DNA from: Microbacterium capsulatum
GTDB taxonomy: Bacteria > Actinomycetota > Actinomycetes > Actinomycetales > Microbacteriaceae
Length of the DNA stretch: 64,000 nucleotides
Reading direction: 5' to 3'
Assembly (NCBI RefSeq): GCF_030865425.1
Contig: NZ_JAVFCB010000001.1
Coordinates: 359,482-423,481 of the forward strand
This document shows, in pieces, positions 7,554 to 16,682 of this stretch (position 1 is its first letter; each line of letters opens with the position of its first letter). Under the pieces are notes generated by a model. The model was given only the letters and a program-made list of their open reading frames with translations. It was not told where the DNA came from and searched no databases. A program made the translations under genes and the position numbers.

Positions 7554-7643
7554 AGGATGGCTCCCGCGGGGCCGGCCCGTGCCCGACGCTGGCTGCAGGA
7601 GCGGAGCCGATCGCGGTTCCGCCGAACGCAGAGGAGAGCAGCC

Positions 7644-8144
7644 ATGGCCGACATCATCACCGTCCTGGGCAACGTGGCGTCGTCGCCCGAGCCCGGACGC
7701 ACGGCGACCGGCATCGAGACCCTGACCTTCCGGCTGGCGAGCAACAACCGCCGCCCGGATCCGAAGACCGGCGAATGGGTCGACGTCGACACGAACTGGT
7801 TCACCGTGCATGCCTACCGGCGACTCGCCGAGAACGCGATGGCCTCGGTGTCCAAGGGCGACAGCGTGATCGTCACCGGCCGGCTGAAGCTGCGCGAGTG
7901 GGAATCGAAGGAGGGCAAGCGCGGAATGTCGGTCGAGATCGAGGCCGAGAGCATCGGCGCCGACCTGCGCTGGGGGAGGAGCACCTTCCAGCGCGTCTCC
8001 CCGGCGCGCGTTCCCGAGCCGCAGACGGGGGCGGATCCGTCCGGCGCCGACGGCGCGGCCTCGGTGCCCGTCGGGGCGGGTCTCGCGGACGCTGGAGCGG
8101 ACGACGCCTGGGCCGCATCCGGCGAGCAGGCGACGCCGTACTGA
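7644..8144 (+). CDS. ssb: Single-stranded DNA-binding protein
   Basis: A 166-residue OB-fold protein. It opens with MADIITVLGNVASSPEP and contains FRLASNNRRPDPKTGEWVD, WFTVHAYRRLAENA and GDSVIVTGRLKLREWE, the standard SSB core over residues 1-110. The tail is Ala/Gly/Asp-rich and ends in GEQATPY rather than the canonical acidic DDDIPF tip. It is therefore probably a secondary SSB paralogue rather than the replication SSB encoded beside rpsF. ATG 7644 has AGAGGAGAG upstream; the longer frame to 7548 is non-coding in character. Confidence 0.9.
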   Translation: MADIITVLGNVASSPEPGRTATGIETLTFRLASNNRRPDPKTGEWVDVDTNWFTVHAYRRLAENAMASVSKGDSVIVTGRLKLREWESKEGKRGMSVEIEAESIGADLRWGRSTFQRVSPARVPEPQTGADPSGADGAASVPVGAGLADAGADDAWAASGEQATPY

Positions 8145-8178
8145 GCCGGCGCTCCGGCGGGCCGTCACGGGCACCTTC

Positions 8179-8184
8179 TAGACT
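8179..8184 (+). promoter_or_regulatory. -10 box TAGACT for the lipoprotein gene
   Basis: TAGACT with 6 nt to GTG 8191, supporting that codon over the downstream in-frame GTG 8227 and ATG 8233. Confidence 0.55.
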
Positions 8185-8190
8185 CGGAGC

Positions 8191-8700
8191 GTGCGGGGGG
8201 TCAGAACGTCGGGGGGACGCGGTCGTGTGTCGATGCGCGTGCCGGTGATCGTCGCGGCAGCGTCGATGCTCATGCTCAGCGGCTGCACGTCGACGGCGCC
8301 CGCGCCGCCGGACACCTCGGCGGGAGCGACGCCGACCGTCGCGCCGACCGCAGGCACAGCCGGCCCGACGCTGCATCCGGACGGGTCCGCGGCGGAAAAC
8401 CTGCCGCTCTTCTCCGCGGTCGTCGCGCGCGTCTGGGCGTCGGACGCCCGGGCATCGGCCCCGGCCTACATCGAGGCGCTGGCGTCCGCCGGCTTCGCCA
8501 AGGCGGACATGCAGATGACGGCCGACACGACGACGGTGCACAATCCTGCGGAGAGCTTCCAGTTCTCGGTGCGCTGGGGAGCGACCCAGTGCTTCGTCGG
8601 CCAGGTCGGGCCTTCGACCGGCGCCCCCGTCACCGCTGTCCTGCCGCAGCTCGCGAACGGCCGGTGCCTGGTCGGCAGGACGCCGCCCGTCGGCGGCTGA
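8191..8700 (+). CDS. Putative secreted lipoprotein, unknown function
   Basis: A 169-residue protein with a lipoprotein signal: a hydrophobic stretch VPVIVAAASMLML followed by the lipobox LSGC, with the lipidated Cys near residue 32. A Pro/Thr/Ala linker follows, then a small domain (residues about 75-165) containing three further cysteines. A short promoter-proximal N-terminal extension (MRGVRTSGGRGRVS) precedes the signal if GTG 8191 is used; initiation at 8227 or 8233 would give a conventional signal peptide. No recognisable domain; possibly a small substrate-binding or inhibitor-like module. Confidence 0.72.
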   Translation: MRGVRTSGGRGRVSMRVPVIVAAASMLMLSGCTSTAPAPPDTSAGATPTVAPTAGTAGPTLHPDGSAAENLPLFSAVVARVWASDARASAPAYIEALASAGFAKADMQMTADTTTVHNPAESFQFSVRWGATQCFVGQVGPSTGAPVTAVLPQLANGRCLVGRTPPVGG

Positions 8701-8799
8701 CCGCGCAGGTAGGCTGGAGTGTCCCTCCTGCGCCCAGAGCCCGGAGTGCGACCCGCAGCCGTTCGCAATCGTCGTCACCACGACAGAAGGAGCGCCCTC

Positions 8800-10479
8800 G
8801 TGGCCGAATACATCTACTCCATGGTCCGCGCCCGCAAGGCCGTCGGCGACAAGCTGATCCTCGACGACGTCACCATGGCGTTCCTGCCCGGCGCGAAGAT
8901 CGGCATGGTCGGCCCGAACGGTGCAGGAAAGTCGACGATCCTGAAGATCATGGCGGGCCTGGACACGCCGTCCAACGGCGAGGCCAAACTCACCCCTGGA
9001 TTCAGCGTCGGCATCCTCATGCAGGAGCCCGAGCTCGACGAGACGAAGACGGTCCTGGAGAACATCCAGGAGGGCGTCGCCATCAAGGCCAAGCTCGACC
9101 GCTTCCACGAGATCTCCGGCCTGATGGCCGACCCCGACGCCGACTTCGACACCCTGCTCGCCGAGATGGGCGTGCTGCAGGAGGAGATCGACGCGGCCGA
9201 CGGATGGGACCTCGACTCCCAGCTCGACCAGGCCATGGACGCACTGCGCACCCCGCCGGCCGACGCCCCCGTCACCAACCTGTCCGGGGGCGAGAAGCGC
9301 CGCGTCGCCCTCGCGAAGCTGCTGCTGCAGAAGCCCGACCTGCTGCTCCTCGACGAGCCGACCAACCACCTCGACGCCGAGAGCGTGCTGTGGCTCGAGA
9401 AGCACCTGCAGGCGTACAAGGGCGCGGTGATCGCGATCACCCACGACCGGTACTTCCTCGACAACATGGCCGAGTGGATCGCCGAGGTCGACCGTGGCCG
9501 CCTGATCGGCTACGAGGGCAACTACTCGACCTATCTGGAGAAGAAGGCCGAGCGCCTGGACATCCAGGGCAAGAAGGACGCGAAGCTCGCGAAGCGCCTG
9601 AAGGACGAGCTGGAGTGGGTGCGCTCGAGCGCCAAGGGCCGCCAGACCAAGTCGAAGGCGCGTCTGGCCCGCTACGAGGAGATGGCGGCGGAGGCGGAGC
9701 GCACGAGGAAGCTCGACTTCGAGGAGATCCAGATCCCCGCGGGCCCGCGCCTCGGCAACGTCGTCATCGAGGCGAAGAACCTGCAGAAGGGCTTCGACGA
9801 CCGTTCGCTCATCGACGGCCTCAGCTTCAGCCTGCCGCCGAACGGCATCGTCGGCGTGATCGGCCCGAACGGCGTCGGCAAGACCACGCTGTTCAAGACC
9901 ATCGTGGGCCTCGAGCCGCTCGACGGCGGCGACCTCAAGGTCGGCGAGACCGTCAAGATCAGCTACGTCGACCAGTCCCGCGCGAACATCGACCCCGACA
10001 AGACGCTGTGGGAGGTCGTCTCCGACGGCCTGGACATCATGCTCGTCGGCAAGACCGAGATCCCCTCCCGCGCCTACGTCTCCAAGTTCGGCTTCAAGGG
10101 CCCGGACCAGCAGAAGAAGGCCGGCGTGCTTTCCGGCGGCGAGCGCAACCGTCTGAACCTGGCGCTGACCCTCAAGGAGGGCGGCAACCTGCTGCTCCTC
10201 GACGAGCCGACCAACGACCTCGACGTCGAGACCCTCAGCTCGCTCGAGAACGCGCTGCTGGAGTTCCCCGGCTGCGCCGTGGTGATCACCCACGACCGGT
10301 GGTTCCTCGACCGCATCGCGACGCACATCCTCGCCTACGAGGGCACTGACGAGAACCCCGACCAGTGGTACTGGTTCGAGGGCAACTTCGAGGCCTACGA
10401 GGCGAACAAGATCGAGCGCCTCGGCCCGGACGCCGCGAACCCGCACCGCTCCACGCACCGCCGGCTCACTCGTGACTGA
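8800..10479 (+). CDS. ettA: Energy-dependent translational throttle protein EttA (ABC-F)
   Basis: A 559-residue soluble ABC-F ATPase with two nucleotide-binding domains and no membrane segment. Walker A motifs are GPNGAGKST (residue about 39) and GPNGVGKTT (about 353). ABC signatures are NLSGGEKRRVALA and VLSGGERNRLNLA, each followed by LLLLDEPTNxLD. The linker between domains carries the arm/linker features of EttA (LEWVRSSAKGRQTKSKARL). EttA binds the ribosomal E site and gates elongation according to ATP level. GTG 8800 is preceded by AGAAGGAG; the frame upstream to 8719 has no family homology. The C-terminus overlaps the next gene. Confidence 0.95.
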   Translation: MAEYIYSMVRARKAVGDKLILDDVTMAFLPGAKIGMVGPNGAGKSTILKIMAGLDTPSNGEAKLTPGFSVGILMQEPELDETKTVLENIQEGVAIKAKLDRFHEISGLMADPDADFDTLLAEMGVLQEEIDAADGWDLDSQLDQAMDALRTPPADAPVTNLSGGEKRRVALAKLLLQKPDLLLLDEPTNHLDAESVLWLEKHLQAYKGAVIAITHDRYFLDNMAEWIAEVDRGRLIGYEGNYSTYLEKKAERLDIQGKKDAKLAKRLKDELEWVRSSAKGRQTKSKARLARYEEMAAEAERTRKLDFEEIQIPAGPRLGNVVIEAKNLQKGFDDRSLIDGLSFSLPPNGIVGVIGPNGVGKTTLFKTIVGLEPLDGGDLKVGETVKISYVDQSRANIDPDKTLWEVVSDGLDIMLVGKTEIPSRAYVSKFGFKGPDQQKKAGVLSGGERNRLNLALTLKEGGNLLLLDEPTNDLDVETLSSLENALLEFPGCAVVITHDRWFLDRIATHILAYEGTDENPDQWYWFEGNFEAYEANKIERLGPDAANPHRSTHRRLTRD

Positions 10480-10999
10480 GAGCCCCGACGTGCTCCCGGA
10501 GCCCTCCGCGAACGAGGGATCCGGGGGCGGGGAGCGCCTGCACATCCCGATCCACCTGCGCTGGGGCGACCTGGACGCATACAACCACGTCAACAACACC
10601 TCGATGCTGAAGCTGCTCGAGGAGGCGCGGGTGCGGGCGTTCTGGCGTCCCGGCGAGGGGGAGCATGCGCCGAGCACGGCCGTGCTCGAACCCGGGATCG
10701 AGCAGGGCGTGCTCACGCTCATCGCCCGGCAGGAGATCGAGTACCTCGCACCGGTGCCCTACCAGCGGCACCCGCTCGAGGTGCAGATGTGGTTCGGCAA
10801 GCTCGGAGGCTCGAGCCTCGAGATCTGCTACGAGGTGTTCAACGACCCGTCCTTCGAGGAGCGGGTGCTGTACGCCCGCTCGACCGCGGTGATGGTCCTC
10901 GTGGACGCGGAGTCCGGCCGCCCCACGCGTCTGACTCCGGAGATGCGGGAGGCCTGGACGCCGTTCGCGGGCGCGTCGATCGTCTACGCGCGTCGCTGA
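10472..10999 (+). CDS. Acyl-CoA thioesterase, 4HBT hotdog family
   Basis: A 175-residue hotdog-fold thioesterase: WGDLDAYNHVNNTSMLKLLEEAR holds the catalytic Asp and the helix of the 4-hydroxybenzoyl-CoA thioesterase type, followed by strands IEYLAPVPYQRHPLEV and FGKLGGSSLEICYEV. It should hydrolyse an acyl-CoA in the cytosol. GTG 10472 overlaps the ettA stop by 8 bases, so it is translationally coupled to ettA. Confidence 0.88.
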   Translation: MTESPDVLPEPSANEGSGGGERLHIPIHLRWGDLDAYNHVNNTSMLKLLEEARVRAFWRPGEGEHAPSTAVLEPGIEQGVLTLIARQEIEYLAPVPYQRHPLEVQMWFGKLGGSSLEICYEVFNDPSFEERVLYARSTAVMVLVDAESGRPTRLTPEMREAWTPFAGASIVYARR

Positions 11000-11006
11000 C
11001 CCCGCT

Positions 11007-11043
11007 CCGGTCCGTGAGCGCGTGGACCCAGGGAACGGACCGG
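11007..11043. terminator. Weak bidirectional hairpin between convergent thioesterase genes
   Basis: Arms CCGGTCCGT (11007-11015) and ACGGACCGG (11035-11043), 9 bp perfect with a 19-nt loop. The position between two convergent genes supports a terminator role; the long loop lowers confidence. Confidence 0.4.
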
Positions 11044-11048
11044 GCGGA

Positions 11049-11933
11049 TCAGGCCTCCGGCACCCGGATCGTGATCTCCTGGGCGACGCTCGCGATCAGG
11101 GCCCCGTCGCGGTCGTAGATCCTGCCGCTCGCGAGTCCGCGCCCGCCGCGCGCGTTGGTCGACTCCTGCACGTACAGCAGCCAGTCGTCCACGCGTCCCG
11201 GACGGTGCCACCACATGGCGTGGTCGAGGCTCGCGACCTTGAGGCCGGGCAGGCCCCAGCTGAGCCCGTGCGCCCGCAGGATCGACTCCTGGATCGTCAT
11301 GTCGCTGAGGTAGGCGAGGGCGGCGCGGTGCAGCGCCGGGTCGTCCGGGATGGCGGCGCGCATGCGCATCCACACCGCCTGCTGGGGGACGCGCTCGGCC
11401 CCGGCCTCGCGGTAGATCGGCCCCTCGACGTGCCGCATGTCGACGGGGCGTTCCGTGAGCATGCGCTTCGAGAGCGGATGGATCCCGTCGGAGAGCTCCT
11501 CGTCGGTGGCCAGCATCTCCGGATCCGGCACGCCCTCGGGCATCGGGTAGGCGTGCTCGATACCGGGGTTCTCGTCCTGGAACGAGGCGATCATCGAGAA
11601 GATCGGCACGCCGTTCTGGAACGCCTGGCAGCGCCGGGTGGAGAACGAGCGTCCGTCGTGGATCCGGTCCACCGCGAAGGTCAGGCCCTGCGCCGCGTCG
11701 CCCGGGCGCAGGAAGTAGCCGTGCATCGAGTGCGCGACGCGCCCTTCGGGGAGCGTCCGCTCGGCGGCGACGAGGGCCTGGCCGAGCACCTGGCCGCCGT
11801 AGATCCGCCCGGTGGGCATCGGATGCGAGGAGCCGGTGAAGATGTCCTCCGTCGTCCGGGCGTCCGAGGCGTCGAGATCCAGGATCCCGAGCAGCATCTC
11901 GACCGATCGGCGGGCGTCGTCATCCGAGCTCAT
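11049..11933 (-). CDS. tesB: Acyl-CoA thioesterase II
   Basis: A 294-residue double-hotdog thioesterase of the TesB type. The N-terminal hotdog contains RIYGGQVLGQALVAAERTLP and HSMHGYFLRPGD, and RSFSTRRCQAFQNGVPIFSM; the C-terminal hotdog contains LAYLSDMTIQESILRAHG and SLDHAMWWHRP, with the family catalytic Asp/Thr/Gln set (SDMT, SLDH). It hydrolyses medium to long acyl-CoAs. The start at 11933 has GGAGAGGAT upstream; the frame continuing to 12596 is a shadow of the opposite-strand gene. Confidence 0.93.
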   Translation of the reverse strand: MSSDDDARRSVEMLLGILDLDASDARTTEDIFTGSSHPMPTGRIYGGQVLGQALVAAERTLPEGRVAHSMHGYFLRPGDAAQGLTFAVDRIHDGRSFSTRRCQAFQNGVPIFSMIASFQDENPGIEHAYPMPEGVPDPEMLATDEELSDGIHPLSKRMLTERPVDMRHVEGPIYREAGAERVPQQAVWMRMRAAIPDDPALHRAALAYLSDMTIQESILRAHGLSWGLPGLKVASLDHAMWWHRPGRVDDWLLYVQESTNARGGRGLASGRIYDRDGALIASVAQEITIRVPEA

Positions 11934-11984
11934 GGGATCCTCTCCGGTGCTGCAACCTCGCCGAGACCGGCGGTCGCCGGTTGC

Positions 11985-11990
11985 TAGTTT
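11985..11990 (+). promoter_or_regulatory. -10 box TAGTTT for the 221-residue unknown
   Basis: TAGTTT with 6 nt to GTG 11997; divergent from tesB. Confidence 0.55.
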
Positions 11991-11996
11991 AGGGGC

Positions 11997-12662
11997 GTGC
12001 CCACGCCGCTGATCCTCGCCGACCCCGACACCGCGCGCGATGCGCTGACCTTCGTCTCGCGCGCCGCGCGCGCCTCCGACGAGGGGGTGCGGCTGCAGGC
12101 GGACGGCGGGATCCTGGCGATGACCGCGGCCGCCCTTGCGCCGCAGGGGCTGTTCGACAACACCCCGACGATCCTCGCGATGCGGATCCTGCGGGCCGAC
12201 CCGGAGCTGCGCTGCGACATCGTGATCGACGAGCTGACCGCCACCGACGACCCGGTCGCGCTCGCGCTGCCGGACACCGGCCGCAGCCCCGCGTGGGCGG
12301 GGGTGGCGCCGCCGCGCGGGGGCTGGACGCCGGCCGGGTCGCTCGGGGCGGACGTCATCGCGCAGCGCGCGCAGTGGGGCATCTCCGCTGTCGCGCACGG
12401 CTCGCCCTCGGGGGCGGGGGAAGAGGCGGTGCGCGCGCTCCGCGCCGCGATCTGGGGGGAACCGGACGAGGACCTCGGCGGGCTGCCCCGGGGCGTCGCG
12501 TTCGCCGCGCACGCCTTCGGCTTCATCTCCGGGGCCGAGCAGGTCCCCGTCACGGTGTCGGGTCGCTGGACGCGCCTCGCGTTCGCCCGCGGTCACGTGC
12601 TCAGCCGCGGGCCCGCGGCGGTCGGGCTGACCGCGGTCCGCCCCACCGGCGGCGCGAACTAG
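11997..12662 (+). CDS. Conserved hypothetical protein (Microbacteriaceae type)
   Basis: A 221-residue soluble protein without a domain I recognise. The N-terminal half reads like an ordered alpha/beta region with a repeated acidic pattern (LADPDTARDALTFVSRAARA). The middle includes WAGVAPPRGGWTPAGSLGADVI, the C-terminus GFISGAEQVPVTVSGRWTRLAFARGHVL. No signal peptide or membrane segment is present. A leaderless promoter sets the start. Its neighbours (tesB, OsmC) give no useful functional hint. Confidence 0.65.
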   Translation: MPTPLILADPDTARDALTFVSRAARASDEGVRLQADGGILAMTAAALAPQGLFDNTPTILAMRILRADPELRCDIVIDELTATDDPVALALPDTGRSPAWAGVAPPRGGWTPAGSLGADVIAQRAQWGISAVAHGSPSGAGEEAVRALRAAIWGEPDEDLGGLPRGVAFAAHAFGFISGAEQVPVTVSGRWTRLAFARGHVLSRGPAAVGLTAVRPTGGAN

Positions 12663-12689
12663 CGCTCGCGCCGTGCGCTGCCGGCTGCG

Positions 12690-13196
12690 TCAGCCGCGCC
12701 GGACCACGGTGATCGAGGGCGGCGACGCCAGACTCTGACCGACGACGCAGTAGCGCTCGGTCGAGGCCGCGATCCGTGCCAGTCGGCCGTCGTCCGCATC
12801 GCTGTCCACCGTGATCGTCACGGCGATGTCCCCGACGCCGACCGGTGCGTCCCGGTCGACGCCCAGCGTGCCCCGGGCATCCCAGGTGCACACCGCGGCG
12901 AGCTCGACGTCGTCCACCGCGACGCCCATCGCCGTCGTCACCGCACGGAACGTCACGCCGACGCAGCCGAGCAACGCCTGCATCAGCAGATCGGCCGAGC
13001 AGGCGTCGCCGCCGTCGCCGCCGGTCGCCGGGTGCTGCCCGGCACGCACCGGGCCGGCCCAGCCCTCGATCGTCGCGGTGATCCCCGGATCGCGGTAGTC
13101 GCCGCGGGCATCGGAGACGACCCGTGCACTGACCGGATCCTGCCTGTATCGCTCCTTGAGCGGCGCCTGGCGCGCCCGCAGCTCCTCGGCGTTCAT
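12690..13196 (-). CDS. OsmC family protein
   Basis: A 168-residue OsmC/Ohr-fold protein. In this fold two cysteines usually reduce organic hydroperoxides. The first is within DACSADLLMQALLGCVGVTF; a clear second redox cysteine in the usual helix position is the one in LLGC. RYCVVGQSLASPPSITVV forms the C-terminal strand region typical of the family. ATG 13196 gives the natural N-terminus (MNAEELRARQAPLKERYRQ) and has CATGAT 7 nt upstream; ATG 13208 is also in frame. Confidence 0.85.
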   Translation of the reverse strand: MNAEELRARQAPLKERYRQDPVSARVVSDARGDYRDPGITATIEGWAGPVRAGQHPATGGDGGDACSADLLMQALLGCVGVTFRAVTTAMGVAVDDVELAAVCTWDARGTLGVDRDAPVGVGDIAVTITVDSDADDGRLARIAASTERYCVVGQSLASPPSITVVRRG

Positions 13197-13250
13197 GGCC
13201 GAGATCATGGCACGCCGGAGCCGGGCGGGTCCAGAGGACGACAGGGCGGT

Positions 13251-14918
13251 TCAGAGCGCTGCGGCCGCCGCCCGCCCGGCCTGCCGTCCGGAGAACAGGC
13301 AGCCGCCGAGGAACGTGCCCTCGAGCGCGCGGTAGCCGTGCACGCCGCCGCCGCCGAAGCCGCTCGCCTCGCCGGCCGCGTAGAGCCCCGGCACCGCCGA
13401 ACCGTCCGCCGAGAGCGCCCGGCCGTCGAGATCGGTCTCCACGCCGCCCAGCGACTTGCGGGTGATCACCCGCAGCCGCACGGCGATCATCGGCCCGGCA
13501 GACGGATCCTGCAGCCGGTGCGGGGCGGCGGTGCGGATCAGCCGGTCGCCCCGGTAGGCGCGCGCCGAGCGCAGCATCGCGATCTGAGAGTCCTTGGTGA
13601 AGTCGTTCTCGATCTCGCGGTCCCGGGCCACGACCTCGTCGCGCACCCGGTCCGGGTCCAGTGCCTCGCCGCCGGGAAGCTCGCACATGCGGGCGATCAG
13701 CCGGTTCAGGTCCTTCTCCACGAGGAAGTCCTCGCCGCGGTCGAGGAACGCCTGGACCGGGTCGGTCGGCCCCTTGGCGAGACGGGAGCGCACGAGCAGC
13801 GGCACGTCCTTGCCGGTCAGATCGGGGTTCTGCTCGCTGCCGGAGAGGGCGAACTCCTTCTCCACGATCTGCCGGGTCGTCACGAACCAGGAGTGGTCCT
13901 GCCCGGTCGTGCGCAGGTGCGCGAGTGTGCCGAGAGTGTCGAAGCCCGGGTAGAGGGGCACCGGCAGGCGCCGTCCTGTCGCGTCCAGCCAGAGCGAGGA
14001 CGGTCCGGGAAGGATCCGGATCCCGTGGCCGGGCCAGACCGGATCCCAGTTCCGGATGCCCTCCACGTAGTGCCACATGCGGTCGCCGTTGATGAGGCGC
14101 GCGCCCGCGGCCGCGGCGACGGCCTGCATCGACCCGTCGACGTACGCCGGGACGCCGGTGAGCATCTCGCTCGGCGGTGCGCCGAGCCGGTCGGGCCAGG
14201 CGGCGCGGACGAGGTCGTGATTGCCGCCGATCCCGCCCGAGGTGACGATCGTCGCGCCGGCGGTGATGTCGAAGGATCCGATCGCGTCGCGCCCGCTCGG
14301 CTCGCCGCGCCCGGCTGCCGAGGAGGCGAGGACCTCGCCGTGCGCGCCGGTCACGGCGCCGTCCTGCAGGGCGAGCGCGGTGACGCGGTGACGGGGGAGC
14401 ACGGTCAGCCGGCCGGTCTTCTCGGCGTCTTCGACCGCGGCCTGGAACGGTGCCACGATGCCGGGGCCGGTGCCCCAGGTGACGTGGAACCGAGGCACGG
14501 AGTTGCCCGGTCCGATGGCGCCGTAGCCGCCGCGTTCGGCCCAGCCGACCACGGGGAAGAAGCCGACGCCGCGCTCGCGCAGCCAGGATCGCTTCTCGCC
14601 TGCGGCGAACTGCAGGTACGCCTCCGCCCACCGGCGCGGCCAGGCGTCCTCCGCGCGGTCGAAGCCGGCGCTGCCGAACCAGTCCTGCCGGGCGAGGTCG
14701 TAGGAGTCGCGGACGCCCATCAGACGCTGCTCCGGAGAGTCGACGAGGAACAGCCCGCCGAACGACCACCACGCCTGGCCGCCCAGGTTCGTGCGCGGCT
14801 CCTGATCCACGATGACGACCCGCTTGCCGGCTGCGATCGCCTCCGCCGCGGCGACGAGGCCGGACAGGCCCCAGCCGATCACCAGGACATCGGTCGCATG
14901 CGTCTTCGTCGTCGCCAT
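13251..14918 (-). CDS. FAD-binding dehydrogenase (flavocytochrome/KstD-like)
   Basis: A 555-residue flavoprotein. The Rossmann GWGLSGLVAAAEA motif at residues 15-27 is followed by VVIVDQE, and the C-terminal LYAAGEASGFGGGGVHGYR closes the FAD site. It belongs to the FAD_binding_2 group (fumarate reductase/3-ketosteroid dehydrogenase superfamily), in the subfamily annotated only as FAD-binding dehydrogenase. Substrate unknown. There is no signal peptide, so it should be cytosolic. The ATG at 14918 has GGAGAG upstream. The same-strand globin ends 30 bases upstream, so an operon MscS-globin-dehydrogenase is likely. Confidence 0.88.
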   Translation of the reverse strand: MATTKTHATDVLVIGWGLSGLVAAAEAIAAGKRVVIVDQEPRTNLGGQAWWSFGGLFLVDSPEQRLMGVRDSYDLARQDWFGSAGFDRAEDAWPRRWAEAYLQFAAGEKRSWLRERGVGFFPVVGWAERGGYGAIGPGNSVPRFHVTWGTGPGIVAPFQAAVEDAEKTGRLTVLPRHRVTALALQDGAVTGAHGEVLASSAAGRGEPSGRDAIGSFDITAGATIVTSGGIGGNHDLVRAAWPDRLGAPPSEMLTGVPAYVDGSMQAVAAAAGARLINGDRMWHYVEGIRNWDPVWPGHGIRILPGPSSLWLDATGRRLPVPLYPGFDTLGTLAHLRTTGQDHSWFVTTRQIVEKEFALSGSEQNPDLTGKDVPLLVRSRLAKGPTDPVQAFLDRGEDFLVEKDLNRLIARMCELPGGEALDPDRVRDEVVARDREIENDFTKDSQIAMLRSARAYRGDRLIRTAAPHRLQDPSAGPMIAVRLRVITRKSLGGVETDLDGRALSADGSAVPGLYAAGEASGFGGGGVHGYRALEGTFLGGCLFSGRQAGRAAAAAL

Positions 14919-14948
14919 GAACTCTCCGTCGCTCTCGTCGCGGGTGCG

Positions 14949-15386
14949 TTACAGGATCGGTCTGCCGCCGGCGTCCGGGCCGATCCCGCGGGGCTCGAAC
15001 GTGTTGACCATGGCGTGCGCCGCGCGCTCCAGGTAATCCCAGAGCGTGGCCTCGTGGATCGGGGAGAGTCGAGCCTCGTCCACGGCGATGCGCATGCACC
15101 GCAGCCAGCGGTCGCGGGCGTCGGGGTCGACGTGGAACGGCACGTGCCGCATCCGCAGCCGCGGGTGCCCGCGCTGCTCGCCGTACGTCGTCGGCCCGCC
15201 CCAGTACTGCTCGAGGAACATCCGCAGCCGGTCCGCGGCCGGGCCGAGATCCTCCTCCGGGTACATCGCCGCGAGCACGGGGTCCTTCGCCACCTCGCGG
15301 TAGAACGCGTCGACCAGGCGCTGGAACATCTCGTGGCCGCCCACCTGGTCGTAGAACGAGACGGGCGCATCGTCGGCGGTGCTCAT
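14949..15386 (-). CDS. glbO: Group II truncated hemoglobin (trHbO)
   Basis: A 145-residue truncated globin. [22 protein letters not shown] opens helices A-B with the B10 Tyr; [21 protein letters not shown] contains the CD/E region and the proximal F8 His (RMRH); DRWLRCM holds the G8 Trp characteristic of group II. Such proteins bind O2 and react with NO or peroxides. The ATG at 15386 lies in an ATGA overlap with the MscS stop and has GGAGAGGAG upstream. Confidence 0.93.
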   Translation of the reverse strand: MSTADDAPVSFYDQVGGHEMFQRLVDAFYREVAKDPVLAAMYPEEDLGPAADRLRMFLEQYWGGPTTYGEQRGHPRLRMRHVPFHVDPDARDRWLRCMRIAVDEARLSPIHEATLWDYLERAAHAMVNTFEPRGIGPDAGGRPIL

Positions 15387-16558
15387 CGGTGCTCCTCTCC
15401 GGGTGCGCCGTCGCGCGGGGCGCCGTCTCCGGGTGCGTGCGGGCGCTTCTTCGGCGCGGGGGGATTCGTGGGCGCGGGCTTGGTGCGCGGCGGCGGGGTG
15501 ACCGGCGGCGCCGGCTCCTCGGTCTTCCTCCGCTTCCAGAACCCGCGGTCGGCCACGGCGGGCACGCCGGTCACCGGCGTGGGCCGGGTGCGCGGCGGAT
15601 TCGCCCCGCGCACACGTCGGGCGCCGTCGTGGCCGACGAGCTCGGCCGAGGTCATGCTCGGGACGGCGAGCTCCAGGTCGAGCATCGTCATGCGCAGCCG
15701 GGCACGGAGCTCCTGGGACACGTCGTCCATCGCGTTCGCGCGGGTCTTGATCACGAGTCGGACCACGAGGGTGTCGCCGTCGATCGACTCCAGCCCCCAG
15801 AGCTCGGGCTTCTCCACGATCCGGGTGCGCCACTTCGGATCCTTGGCCAGCCCCTGTGCGGTCGTGAGCAGCGCCTCCTCGACGGCGGGCAGGTCGGCGT
15901 CGGCGGGAACGCCGAGGTCGACGATCGCGCGCGCCCAGCCCTGCGACATGTTGCCGATCCGGGTGACCTCGCCGTTGCGCACGTACCAGAGCGTGCCGTT
16001 CACGTCGCGCACCTGGGTGATCCGCACGCTGACGTACTCGACCACACCGGTGGCGAGCCCCAGATCGACGACGTCGCCGATGCCGACCTGGTCCTCGGCG
16101 ACGATGAACATGCCGTTCAGCACGTCCTTGACGATGTTCTGCGCGCCGAAGCCGAGGCCCGCGCCCACCGCGGCGGTGAGCAGGGTCAGCGAGCCGAGCA
16201 GGTTCGGGATGTTGATCTGGATCACGAGGACGATCGCGACGACCACGAGGATCACGTTGACGATGTTCTGCAGGATGGATCCGAGCGTCCTGGTGCGCTG
16301 CACGAGACGCATGTCGGCGAGCGGCGAGCGCTCCAGCGCCTGGGTGTCGTCGACGTTCGCCTTGGACTTGGCGCCCGCGACGATGCGCCGCACCACGCGG
16401 CGGATCACGAAGCGCAGGACGTACGCGAGCAGCGCGCAGGCGACGATGGCGACGGCGGACCAGAGCATGTTCCAGCCGAAGGCCACGAGGTTCTTGAGGG
16501 TCTCCTCCCAGAGGGTGAGCACCTTCTCCGGGGTCGCGACGGGCATGCTGTTCATCAC
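15383..16558 (-). CDS. MscS-family mechanosensitive channel
   Basis: A 391-residue protein of the small-conductance mechanosensitive channel family. It has an N-terminal membrane helix (about residues 25-50), two further helices, and the pore-lining TM3/beta-domain signature [21 protein letters not shown] near residue 140, followed by [28 protein letters not shown]. The last about 70 residues are a cytosolic Pro/Lys/Arg-rich disordered tail ([20 protein letters not shown]). GTG 16558 and ATG 16555 are both possible; TAGGAT lies 5 and 8 nt upstream respectively. The gene is coupled to the globin. Confidence 0.9.
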   Translation of the reverse strand: MMNSMPVATPEKVLTLWEETLKNLVAFGWNMLWSAVAIVACALLAYVLRFVIRRVVRRIVAGAKSKANVDDTQALERSPLADMRLVQRTRTLGSILQNIVNVILVVVAIVLVIQINIPNLLGSLTLLTAAVGAGLGFGAQNIVKDVLNGMFIVAEDQVGIGDVVDLGLATGVVEYVSVRITQVRDVNGTLWYVRNGEVTRIGNMSQGWARAIVDLGVPADADLPAVEEALLTTAQGLAKDPKWRTRIVEKPELWGLESIDGDTLVVRLVIKTRANAMDDVSQELRARLRMTMLDLELAVPSMTSAELVGHDGARRVRGANPPRTRPTPVTGVPAVADRGFWKRRKTEEPAPPVTPPPRTKPAPTNPPAPKKRPHAPGDGAPRDGAPGEEHR

Positions 16559-16627
16559 CGACGATCCTAGTTCGGCGCCCCTTCACGGGCGCTGAGCCCG
16601 CCCGCGCTGCGCCGATCCCGGGGACGA

Positions 16628-16664
16628 CGAAGGGCCGGACGGATCCGATCCGACCGGCCCTTCG
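16628..16664. terminator. Hairpin downstream of pepN
   Basis: Arms CGAAGGGCCGG (16628-16638) and CCGGCCCTTCG (16654-16664), extended inward with one mismatch. It lies just after the pepN stop on the minus strand. Confidence 0.7.
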
Positions 16665-16682
16665 GCGGGGGCGTCCTGCAGG

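Noticed and set aside
8589..10349. 586-codon frame overlapping ettA in another frame
   Set aside because: Arg-rich shadow; ettA is unambiguous.
12690..13208. ATG 13208 as start of the OsmC gene
   Set aside because: No Shine-Dalgarno and no box; ATG 13196 matches the family N-terminus better, although 13208 cannot be excluded.
13032..16595. 1187-codon frame antisense to the FAD dehydrogenase, globin and MscS genes
   Set aside because: Low-complexity Arg/Gly/Val shadow of three well-supported genes.
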